The position numbers were made by a program, and so were the translations under genes. A model generated the notes under the pieces. That model saw only the letters and a program-made list of their open reading frames with translations, did no database searches and was not told the DNA's origin. DNA of 12,934 nt, from NCBI GenBank assembly GCA_903910005.1, contig CAIVXW010000064.1, positions 1-12,934 on the forward strand, read 5' to 3'. Shown here one piece after another: positions 1-5,689 of this stretch. How positions within the stretch are numbered: the stretch's first letter is position 1; each line of letters begins with the position of its first letter. Source of the stretch: an uncultured Methylococcaceae bacterium. GTDB taxonomy: Bacteria > Pseudomonadota > Gammaproteobacteria > Methylococcales > Methylococcaceae.

Positions 1-80
1 ATGCCAAAGGTCAGGCGGTCACGCCGCAGTTGGCGGACTTCCTTCCGCATGATGGCCAGGAGCCGACGCAGGCCGTTCAT
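1..80 (-). CDS. ABC-2 type transporter permease, N-terminal fragment (runs off the left edge)
   Basis: Only the first 26 codons are in the window. They begin at an ATG at 80-78 and continue past position 1. The peptide starts MNGLRRLLAIMRKEVRQLRR and then DRLTFG. This short cytoplasmic lead, with a basic R-K-E-x-R-Q-L-x-R-D-R pattern, is typical of ABC-2 permeases just before the first membrane helix. The ATG overlaps the TGA of the upstream ATPase gene (ATGA, 4 bp), which suggests translational coupling. It is inferred to be the membrane subunit of the exporter whose ATPase and adaptor lie just upstream. A second permease gene, as in YbhFSR-type systems, could follow outside the window. The call rests on the short motif and the context. 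Confidence 0.75.
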   Translation of the reverse strand, partial: MNGLRRLLAIMRKEVRQLRRDRLTFG

Positions 81-1021
81 GCCGGAACATCCCTGGGGTT
101 GAGTCGGGTGGTGGCCACAAAGACGTCCTCAAGATTCGGTTGGGTTTGCTCAATCAGGGCCGGGCAATCCAGCCCGCTCACCAGTGTCTGGACGGTTTGC
201 AGGGGGTCAGCGACCGCCTGATCCACCAGCACCCGCAACCCCAGCCCCAGTTGGGTCACGCTGAGAATGGCGGCCTGACCGTGCAGCCGTGCCCGGAACA
301 GCCGGGGCGATTCGCACTCAATCCGCACCACGTGGGCCGTGATGTCACGCTCCAGTTGCTGCGGGCTGCCGTTGGCGGCCAGCCGTCCCTGATCCAGTAT
401 GGCCAGGCTGTGGCAGCGTTCGGCTTCGTCCATGTAGTGGGTGGAAACCAGCAGGGTCGTGCCCTGTTCACACAATTCAAACAGGGTTTCCCAGAAGTCA
501 CGTCGACTTTGCGGATCAACCGCACTGGTGGGTTCATCCAGAAACAGCAGGTCGGGTTGGTGCAGGATGGCGGCTGCCAGCGACAACCGCTGCTTTTGGC
601 CGCCGCTCAGGGTACCGGCAAACCGGTGGGCGAGTTCATGCAGGGCGTAGCGGCTCAGGAGTTCGTCAATGCGACTGCGGGCCCGCTGGCGTGGCAGCGA
701 ATAAATGTCTGCCATGAATTGCAGATTTTCCAGGCAGGTCAGATCTTCGTACAGCGAGAAGCGCTGGGTCATGTAGCCGATATGCTGTTTAAGGGCTTCG
801 GCCTGGCCGGGCAGGCGGTGTCCCAGAATGACTGCCTCGCCGTCACTGGGACTCAGCAGGCCACACAGCATGCGGATGGTGGTGGACTTGCCCGAGCCAT
901 TGGGGCCCAGAAAGCCCTGTATGATCCGGCGCGGTACCTGCAAGTCCAGATGATCAACCGCCGTGACCGCCCCGAAACGACGGGTCAACTGACGGGTTTC
1001 GATGGCAGGCGAATCATTCAT
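77..1021 (-). CDS. ABC transporter ATP-binding protein (drug/multidrug exporter type)
   Basis: A 314-residue nucleotide-binding subunit expected to power an ABC-2 type exporter at the inner membrane. Walker A is GPNGSGKST at residues 39-47, the Q-loop Gln is near 86, and the signature LSGGQKQR starts at 138. Walker B LLFLDEP spans 158-164 with Glu163 as the likely catalytic base, and the H-loop is STHYMDEA at 193-200. After about residue 225 comes the C-terminal extension ending in PNLEDVFVATTR, a pattern seen in DrrA/YbhF-like exporter ATPases. It has a single ATPase domain, so it is shorter than the tandem E. coli YbhF. The ATG at 1021 overlaps the stop of the adaptor gene by 4 bp (ATGA), and its own stop overlaps the permease start in the same way. 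No good Shine-Dalgarno sequence is visible, so coupled translation is likely. The exported substrate cannot be read from the sequence. Confidence 0.93.
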   Translation of the reverse strand: MNDSPAIETRQLTRRFGAVTAVDHLDLQVPRRIIQGFLGPNGSGKSTTIRMLCGLLSPSDGEAVILGHRLPGQAEALKQHIGYMTQRFSLYEDLTCLENLQFMADIYSLPRQRARSRIDELLSRYALHELAHRFAGTLSGGQKQRLSLAAAILHQPDLLFLDEPTSAVDPQSRRDFWETLFELCEQGTTLLVSTHYMDEAERCHSLAILDQGRLAANGSPQQLERDITAHVVRIECESPRLFRARLHGQAAILSVTQLGLGLRVLVDQAVADPLQTVQTLVSGLDCPALIEQTQPNLEDVFVATTRLNPRDVPA

Positions 1022-2007
1022 GGTGCGGGCGACAGTTCCGGCAGGGTGACTTCCACCGGGGCACCCACCGGCAACTGGCTGACCGCCCCGGTCAAATCAA
1101 TTTTGGCGATGTAGCTCAGTCGGTGGCGATCCCGTTCGGTCAGGGCGTAAAACGGGGTAAACACCGGATCGGCCCGGACACTGCGTATCACGCCCGGATA
1201 AGGCGTCGGGCTGCCATCAAAATGAACCAGGGCAGACTGGCCGATCCTGACCGCTACCCGCAACGTCTCCGGCACATAAACCCGGGCATAGGGGGCAGAA
1301 CCGGCCAGCAACACTGCCAGTACCGCGCCGGTCTGGGGATGATTGCCTACCGACAGCGGCAGGCTGTCCACCCGTCCGCTGACCGGTGCCCGCAGGGTCA
1401 GCCGTTCCAGATCGACGCTGGCACTGGCTATTTCGGCTTCGGTTCGGCGTTTGAACTGGTGTGCCTGCTCGCGTTGTTCCTGGCGGGTTCCCTGCCGCAG
1501 TTCGCGCCAGGCAGCCTGGGTGGCATCCCGTTCCGCCCGGGCCGCATCGCGGGCCGCCCGGGCCTTGTCGACCGCATCCTGACTGGTGAACTGGCGTAGC
1601 AGAACCTGCTCCAGTCGGTTCAATTCGCGCTCACGGATATGCAACACCTGCTCGGCTCCCTGATAGCGGGCCTCGGCTTCCCGTATCCGTTCCGGACGCG
1701 GCCCTTCCAGCGATTCGGCATAGCGGGCACTGGCCTCGCCGTAATCGGCCTGATTGCGGGCCAGTCGGGCCTGCCAGCGGCTGGCATCCTGTTTCAGAAT
1801 GATTTGACCTGCCTCGACCCAATCGCCCTCGTGTACCAGTACTTCGGTCACCGGTTCGGATTTTTCCGCGATCAATTCAACCCGCTCCCATTCGAGGGTT
1901 CCGGGCAGGCGGGGTTGTGGCGGGGCCGGATGGCAGGCGGTGAGGAAGCCGGGAAGGATGGACAGCCCGGCCCTGAGCCATCCGATCAGGCAGGGGTGCC
2001 GCGCCAT
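1018..2007 (-). CDS. HlyD/YbhG-type periplasmic adaptor, predicted lipoprotein
   Basis: A 329-residue membrane-fusion protein of the RND/HlyD superfamily, expected to link an inner-membrane ABC exporter to the periplasm. The N-terminus looks like a lipoprotein signal: a hydrophobic stretch ends in the lipobox L-T-A-C with Cys25, so the mature protein would be lipid-anchored. The first half of the lipoyl domain is at about 46-75. A long charged alpha-helical hairpin rich in Arg, Glu and Ala covers about 76-200. The second lipoyl half begins LRAPVSGRVD at 205, and a beta-barrel region follows from about 236. The open frame continues upstream to 2361, but that part overlaps the NfeD gene and does not resemble an adaptor. 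The ATG at 2007 is preferred because it gives a normal signal peptide. It shares one base with the NfeD stop (TGATG). The 3' end overlaps the ATPase gene by 4 bp. Confidence 0.9.
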   Translation of the reverse strand: MARHPCLIGWLRAGLSILPGFLTACHPAPPQPRLPGTLEWERVELIAEKSEPVTEVLVHEGDWVEAGQIILKQDASRWQARLARNQADYGEASARYAESLEGPRPERIREAEARYQGAEQVLHIRERELNRLEQVLLRQFTSQDAVDKARAARDAARAERDATQAAWRELRQGTRQEQREQAHQFKRRTEAEIASASVDLERLTLRAPVSGRVDSLPLSVGNHPQTGAVLAVLLAGSAPYARVYVPETLRVAVRIGQSALVHFDGSPTPYPGVIRSVRADPVFTPFYALTERDRHRLSYIAKIDLTGAVSQLPVGAPVEVTLPELSPAP

Positions 2008-2456
2008 CAGGGTTTCACCCGCTCGACCCGGAGGGTGAGTCCGTCGATGCCGGTGATCCTGACCAGACTTTGGGCGGGGCTGTCTTCGCCGCTGACAGTC
2101 CAGATGGAACCGTCCAGGCTGAGACGGCTTTTGCCATCGACGATGGCCTGCTCCAGCCGGACGACACGGCCTACGTAGCCTGCGGTACGCTGATTGAGCA
2201 GGGGATGGTCGCTTGTAATCGGGTGTCGTTTCAGCCACCGCCGTGCCAGGCCGATGCCGACCACCGCAAGCAGGGAGAAGGTCATCAACTGGATTCCGGT
2301 TGTCATGTTGATTCCTGCCAGCAGCAGGGTGCCGGTCAGCAGGGCAGAACCGGCCAGCCACAGGCAGTAAAGCCCGGGAGCCAGCAGTTCAATCAGTAAC
2401 AACAGGGCGGCCAGTGCCCACCAGTGCCAGAATACCGGGATCAGAATCTCGTTCAC
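2007..2456 (-). CDS. NfeD-family membrane protein, QmcA partner (YbbJ-like)
   Basis: A 149-residue NfeD-like protein. Three hydrophobic segments lie at roughly 9-29, 31-50 and 54-71, followed by a basic stretch (ARRWLKRH) and a C-terminal beta-rich domain from about 85 that should form the soluble OB fold. That domain carries LNQRTAGYVGR, close to the LNQR...G pattern I recall from E. coli YbbJ. NfeD proteins pair with SPFH/slipin proteins, and NfeD is thought to help organise or anchor the SPFH oligomer. Here it lies directly after a QmcA homologue, as expected. The start is GTG at 2456, overlapping the qmcA stop as GTGA. The length fits the short NfeD class that lacks the N-terminal ClpP-like protease domain. 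Confidence 0.9.
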   Translation of the reverse strand: MNEILIPVFWHWWALAALLLLIELLAPGLYCLWLAGSALLTGTLLLAGINMTTGIQLMTFSLLAVVGIGLARRWLKRHPITSDHPLLNQRTAGYVGRVVRLEQAIVDGKSRLSLDGSIWTVSGEDSPAQSLVRITGIDGLTLRVERVKP

Positions 2457-3379
2457 GGGGTTGACTCTTTCTGAAAGGCTTCACGGGCAATCGCGCTGAT
2501 GCCGCCCAGTGCGCCGATGACGCTGGATGCTTCCAGTGGCATTAACACCAGTTTGTTGTTGCGGGCGGTGGCGATCTCCTTCAGTGCCTCCACATATTTT
2601 TGTGCCACAAAATAATTGACCGCCTGAACGTCACCGGCAGCAATGGCTTCTGACAATACGCAGGTGGCGCGGGCTTCGGCTTCAGCCAGCCGTTCACGGG
2701 CCTCAGCCTCCAGGAAGGCAGCGGCCTTGCGGCCTTCGGCCTCCAGAATGGCCGCCTGTTTTTCACCTTCGGCCCGGAGAATTTCGGCCTGACGCAACCC
2801 TTCGGCTTCGAGAATGGCGGCCCGCTTGTCGCGTTCCGCCTTCATTTGCCGGGCCATGGAGTCCACCAGATCCTGCGGCGGGGCGATGTCCTTGATCTCG
2901 ATACGGGTCACCTTGAGACCCCACGGGGTGGTGGCTTCATCCACCACTGCCAGCAGGCGGGCATTGATTTCATCCCGTTTGGACAGTAATTCATCCAGAT
3001 CCATGGAGCCCATCACGGTACGAATGTTGGTCATGGTAAGCTGGCGGACGGCCAGTTCCAGTTGGCTGACCTCATAGGCGGCCCGGGCGGCGTCAATGAT
3101 CTGGTAAAACACCACTCCATCGGCCTTGACCATGGCATTGTCACGGGTGATGACTTCCTGCGAGGGAACGTCCAGCACCTGCTCGCGCATGTTGAGGGTG
3201 GCACCGATCCGGTCGATAAACGGCAGGATGATGTTCAGACCCGGCCTGAGGGTCATGGTATATTTGCCAAAGCGTTCTACGGTGTATTCCATGCCTTGCG
3301 GCACAAATTTGACACTCAGAACAACCAGAACCAGCGACAGGGCCAGTAAAAACAGTATGAATAAAGCGAATCCACTCAC
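2453..3379 (-). CDS. qmcA: SPFH/band-7 membrane scaffold protein, QmcA type
   Basis: A 308-residue stomatin/prohibitin-type protein. One N-terminal hydrophobic segment (about 5-23) anchors it in the inner membrane. The SPFH domain follows, with VPQGMEYTVERFGKY at 26-40, REQVLDVPSQEVITRDNA at 65-82, and NIRTVMGSMDLDELLS at 118-133. From about 175 to 245 is a helical region built of repeated A-E-G units about 12 residues apart, the oligomerising coiled coil. AVNYFVAQKYVEAL lies near 253-266. From memory this matches E. coli QmcA over its whole length of about 305 residues. E. coli QmcA was found as a multicopy suppressor of an ftsH htpX double mutant and associates with FtsH-HflKC, so a role in membrane-protein quality control or microdomain organisation is inferred. 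It starts with GTG at 3379 behind a good ribosome-binding site and is first in a five-gene overlapping operon. Confidence 0.94.
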   Translation of the reverse strand: MSGFALFILFLLALSLVLVVLSVKFVPQGMEYTVERFGKYTMTLRPGLNIILPFIDRIGATLNMREQVLDVPSQEVITRDNAMVKADGVVFYQIIDAARAAYEVSQLELAVRQLTMTNIRTVMGSMDLDELLSKRDEINARLLAVVDEATTPWGLKVTRIEIKDIAPPQDLVDSMARQMKAERDKRAAILEAEGLRQAEILRAEGEKQAAILEAEGRKAAAFLEAEARERLAEAEARATCVLSEAIAAGDVQAVNYFVAQKYVEALKEIATARNNKLVLMPLEASSVIGALGGISAIAREAFQKESTP

Positions 3380-3490
3380 GGTATTTCCTCATGATTCCAG
3401 GGTTGAATGGGGCGAATGCCGGTCCTTCCTGAACCTCTCCGTTACCGCAGTTCAGTGGGGCCGGAACCCGGTCTGCCAATCCGGTTTTCG
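3380..3490. promoter_or_regulatory. Divergent intergenic region between qmcA and the phosphopantetheinyl transferase gene
   Basis: About 110 bp separate the two divergent starts, so both promoters should lie here, or one may lie inside the opposite gene's leader. A TTGGCA hexamer occurs on the minus strand at 3479-3474, but no convincing -10 box lies at the usual distance. No confident promoter or operator can be named. If the transferase uses the upstream ATG at 3407, the non-coding part shrinks to 27 bp. Confidence 0.35.
3384..3390 (-). promoter_or_regulatory. Ribosome-binding site of qmcA
   Basis: The minus strand reads GAGGAAA here. The GAGG core is 7 nt from the GTG at 3379. This supports the GTG start over an overlapping ATG in another frame just upstream. 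It is the only clearly good Shine-Dalgarno sequence in the five-gene operon, which fits the idea that the downstream genes are translated by coupling. Confidence 0.7.
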
Positions 3491-4231
3491 ATGCCGGTCA
3501 AGATGACCTGCCGCAGGGTTAGAATCCTGTTACGTACCCGACCGGTGGTTGACGGGGAAGCAGCGATCAGCGATGTGTCCGGCTGGCTACTGTCGGACAC
3601 TGAACGGGAACGGGCCAGCCGTTTTGTTTTCGAGCGCGACCGGGCTACTTACAGCGCGGCTCACAGCCTGCTGCGTAGCATGCTGACCGAGTTTCATCAG
3701 TGTCCGCCACTGGCGTGGCAGTTCCGTAACAACCCGCACGGTCGGCCTGAACTCGACCCTGCCATTTACGGCAGCCAGGCACCGCGCTTTAATCTGAGCC
3801 ACACCCACGGTCGGGTAGCCGTGGCCATTACCCTGGATCCGGTACCGGACGGGTTTGAGTTGGGGGTCGATGCTGAATCGGTTGCCCGCACGGCGGATGT
3901 TTTGGGTCTTGCCCGTCGCTTTCTGTCTCCGGCTGAAGCAGACTGGTTGCAGGGTTTGCCCGCCAGCGACCGTCAATCGCAGTTTCTGCGGCTCTGGACC
4001 CTGAAGGAAGCCGTGGCCAAGGCGGTTGGGCTGGGCTTGTCGCTGAATTTCCAGTCGTTTCATTGCCGGGTTGATCCCTTGTCGGTGAGCTTCGATCAAC
4101 CCGGTTTCGGATCCTCTGAGTGCTGGAACCTGCATAACGAGTGGGTGCCGCCGGGTCACTGGCTCTCGCTGGCGGTGCGTTGCCCGTCCGGAATCGGGCC
4201 GGACTGGCAGATTGAACACCTCAACCCATGA
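3491..4231 (+). CDS. 4'-phosphopantetheinyl transferase, Sfp/EntD superfamily
   Basis: A 246-residue enzyme predicted to move the phosphopantetheine arm of coenzyme A onto a conserved serine of acyl or peptidyl carrier proteins in the cytoplasm. All family motifs are visible: NPHGRPEL at 81-88, FNLSH at 100-104, GVDAE at 125-129, and WTLKEAVAKAVG at 169-180. Asp127, Glu129 and Glu173 are the expected Mg-binding residues, and Lys172 is the conserved Lys of the last motif. The pseudo-dimeric Sfp length (about 220-250 residues) fits. The start is uncertain: ATGs at 3407, 3491 and 3503 are in frame and none has a strong ribosome-binding site. 3491 gives the usual short N-terminus before the first strand (RILLRTRP). 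It is the only complete plus-strand gene in the window. No carrier protein or synthase lies beside it, so its target is unknown. Its 3' end overlaps the end of sqr by 11 bp. Confidence 0.9.
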   Translation: MPVKMTCRRVRILLRTRPVVDGEAAISDVSGWLLSDTERERASRFVFERDRATYSAAHSLLRSMLTEFHQCPPLAWQFRNNPHGRPELDPAIYGSQAPRFNLSHTHGRVAVAITLDPVPDGFELGVDAESVARTADVLGLARRFLSPAEADWLQGLPASDRQSQFLRLWTLKEAVAKAVGLGLSLNFQSFHCRVDPLSVSFDQPGFGSSECWNLHNEWVPPGHWLSLAVRCPSGIGPDWQIEHLNP

Positions 4232-5432
4232 GGCCGGGCCAGCGTTTACCCTTGAGCAAACCGTCCCAGTAAATGACCGGAATGATGTACCGCTTCAGCA
4301 GGTACATGGAGTAACGTTCACGGCTCTGATCGAACGGGAAGGTTTCCTTCGGATTGAGGTTGTAGTCGAACTCGGCCAGAATCAGTTTGCCATAGGCCGT
4401 GATGAGGGGGCAGGAGGTGTAGCCATCGTACTCGGCCACCGCCTGTCCGCCATTCATGACAGCCAGCAGGTTGGTGGTGAGTACCGGCATCTGGGCCCGA
4501 ATGGCCGCTGCCGTTTTGGAGGTGGGCAGGCTGCTGGCATCTCCCAGGGCAAAGACGTTGGAATAACGCACGTGCTGAAGGGTCTGCTTGCTGACATCCA
4601 CCCAGCCAGCCGGGTTGGCCAAAGGGCTTTGGCTGATGCAGTCGGGGGCACTCATGGGAGGAACCACGTGCAGCAAATCATACGGCTGGACGACTTCCTC
4701 GCCGCTGTCCAGGTTCCTGAAAATGGCTTCCCTTGCCGCTGCCCGTACTTCGACCAGATCGTGCCTGAAAAAGGTTTCAATGCCACGTGGCTGGATGACC
4801 TGTTCGGTCAGGGCGGTAGCATAACCGGGAACGCTGAAGATCGTCGGTGTGGCGCAGTAGTACAGCACCCGGCTTTTTTCGCGGATGCCTTGCTTGCGGA
4901 AATAATCCTCGGCCAGATACATGATCTTCTGCGGTGCGCCGGCACACTTGATGGGCGGCGGCGGGAAGGTGAATACGGCGTTACCCCCCCTGAAGCCCTG
5001 GATGTTTTGCCAGGTGAGCGGAGCGAGGTCATAGCGATAATTGCTGGACACGCCCTCTTTGCCCAGGGCATCCGGTAAGCCTGCAATTTTGTGCCAGTCA
5101 ATCTGCAAGCCCACGGCGACCACCAGATAATCATAGCCAATGGTCTGACCGTCTGCGGTGGTTACCGTCTGGTTGTCCGGATCGAACTGCCCGGCCCGGG
5201 CCTTGATCCATTGCACGCCCTGCGGCATGACCTGAGCCATGGGCCGGGTAGACGCCGTGGCCGGGACGACACCCGCGCCGACAAATGTCCAGAAAGGCTG
5301 GTAGTAATGGGTATCGGATGGCTCAATGACGGCAATGTCCTTGATACCGGCTGAAACCAGGCGGGCCGCCGTGCTGATGCCTGCGGCTCCACCACCGGCG
5401 ATCACGACCCTGAAATGCTGTTGCTGCTCCAC
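4221..5432 (-). CDS. sqr: Sulfide:quinone oxidoreductase, type II (SQRDL/SQOR-like)
   Basis: A 403-residue FAD enzyme predicted to oxidise sulfide and pass electrons to membrane quinone. The N-terminal FAD-binding motif is GGGAAG at 13-18, followed by HYYQPFWTFVGAG at 42-54. The two redox cysteines expected for type II enzymes are present: Cys163 in IKCAGAPQKIMYLA and Cys341 in DGYTSCPLITAYGK. ALGDASSLPTSKTAAA at 295-310 is the second flavin-binding segment. ETFPFDQSRERYSMYLLKR near 363-381, with the aromatic C-terminal helix after it, should sit on the membrane. These blocks strongly resemble human mitochondrial SQOR as I recall it, and differ from type I SQR and from flavocytochrome c. There is no signal peptide, so it is probably a peripheral protein on the cytoplasmic face. 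The start is GTG at 5432 with a good ribosome-binding site. The leader is long and repeat-bearing. Confidence 0.93.
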   Translation of the reverse strand: MEQQQHFRVVIAGGGAAGISTAARLVSAGIKDIAVIEPSDTHYYQPFWTFVGAGVVPATASTRPMAQVMPQGVQWIKARAGQFDPDNQTVTTADGQTIGYDYLVVAVGLQIDWHKIAGLPDALGKEGVSSNYRYDLAPLTWQNIQGFRGGNAVFTFPPPPIKCAGAPQKIMYLAEDYFRKQGIREKSRVLYYCATPTIFSVPGYATALTEQVIQPRGIETFFRHDLVEVRAAAREAIFRNLDSGEEVVQPYDLLHVVPPMSAPDCISQSPLANPAGWVDVSKQTLQHVRYSNVFALGDASSLPTSKTAAAIRAQMPVLTTNLLAVMNGGQAVAEYDGYTSCPLITAYGKLILAEFDYNLNPKETFPFDQSRERYSMYLLKRYIIPVIYWDGLLKGKRWPGLMG

Positions 5433-5439
5433 TGTATGA

Positions 5440-5443
5440 CCTC
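5440..5443 (-). promoter_or_regulatory. Ribosome-binding site of sqr
   Basis: The minus strand reads GAGG, 7 nt before the GTG at 5432. No in-frame ATG lies nearby, so this site supports the GTG as the true start. Confidence 0.65.
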
Positions 5444-5463
5444 ACGCTGTTATTGTTGGAATG

Positions 5464-5481
5464 GTCGCCTGAAGGGGCGAC
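5464..5481. repeat. Short inverted repeat in the sqr leader
   Basis: The plus strand reads GTCGCC, a 6-base loop TGAAGG, then GGCGAC: a perfect 6-bp GC-rich stem about 30 nt upstream of the sqr start codon. It is not followed by a T-run on either strand, so it does not look like an intrinsic terminator. It could be an RNA hairpin in the leader or a protein-binding site. It could also be chance in such GC-rich DNA. Confidence 0.4.
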
Positions 5482-5493
5482 AACGTGGGTGGC

Positions 5494-5499
5494 ATTGTA
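5494..5499 (-). promoter_or_regulatory. Possible -10 box for sqr (weak)
   Basis: The minus strand reads TACAAT, five of six matches to the sigma-70 -10 consensus, 62-67 nt upstream of the sqr start. No good -35 hexamer lies 16-18 bp upstream; the nearest candidate is TGCGAA with 15-bp spacing. If real, transcription would start between the heptamer repeats and sqr, and the repeats would lie upstream of the promoter rather than in the mRNA. Confidence 0.25.
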
Positions 5500-5530
5500 A
5501 AACATTTTGAGCCATTCGCAGTGGTGTAAT

Positions 5531-5554
5531 GGCGAGGGGCGAGGGGCGAGGGGC
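5531..5554. repeat. Heptanucleotide tandem repeat, unit GGCGAGG
   Basis: Three exact copies of GGCGAGG (5531-5537, 5538-5544, 5545-5551) plus a partial GGC. On the plus strand this gives three GGGG runs separated by CGA, with GG runs at either end. It is a different unit from the larger array nearby but has the same 7-bp period. Confidence 0.9.
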
Positions 5555-5573
5555 TGGCAGTACTCCCAGGATA

Positions 5574-5643
5574 CTATTCCCTACTCCCTACTCCCTACTC
5601 CCTACTCCCTACTCCCCATTCCCCATTCCCCATTCCCCATTCC
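5574..5643. repeat. Heptanucleotide tandem array: CTATTCC x1, CTACTCC x5, CCATTCC x4
   Basis: Ten uninterrupted 7-bp units read directly on the plus strand: one CTATTCC at 5574-5580, five CTACTCC at 5581-5615, then four CCATTCC at 5616-5643. The units differ at only two positions, and the first is intermediate, so the array probably grew by slippage from two variants. On the minus strand it is a series of G-runs of three or four spaced by AGTA or AAT, which fits a G-quadruplex motif. It is wholly non-coding, about 140 bp upstream of sqr and about 45 bp downstream of the preceding gene. Confidence 0.95.
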
Positions 5644-5689
5644 CCCTGTCCTTAACCCGAACTGAGGTGACTTGCCCAGGTGTGACAGG

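Noticed and set aside
140..1114. 324-codon plus-strand open frame antisense to the ABC ATPase
   Set aside because: The minus strand encodes a complete ATPase with every motif. The antisense frame has no recognisable domain and is a by-product of GC-rich codon use.
1109..1136. tRNA-like string GTAGCTCAGTCGGT resembling a tRNA D-arm
   Set aside because: It lies inside the adaptor coding sequence (encoding LSYIAK on the minus strand). No acceptor stem, anticodon arm or T-loop follows at tRNA spacing.
1639..2178. 179-codon plus-strand open frame across the adaptor/NfeD junction
   Set aside because: It is antisense to two well-supported genes, with no motif and no plausible ribosome-binding site.
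2008..2361. 118-codon upstream extension of the adaptor open frame
   Set aside because: It lies within the NfeD gene in another frame, lacks adaptor-like sequence, and would displace the lipoprotein signal at the ATG 2007 start.
2690..2840. Repeated TTCGGCCT/GAGAATGGC-like strings that could be a DNA repeat element
   Set aside because: They encode the repeated Ala-Glu-Gly units of the QmcA coiled coil, so protein structure explains them.
4212..5078. 288-codon plus-strand open frame antisense to sqr
   Set aside because: sqr is unambiguous on the minus strand. The antisense product matches nothing and would overlap the transferase end.
5531..5643. Possible CRISPR array in the repeat region
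   Set aside because: The units are 7 bp, directly abutting and without spacers. This is a simple tandem repeat.
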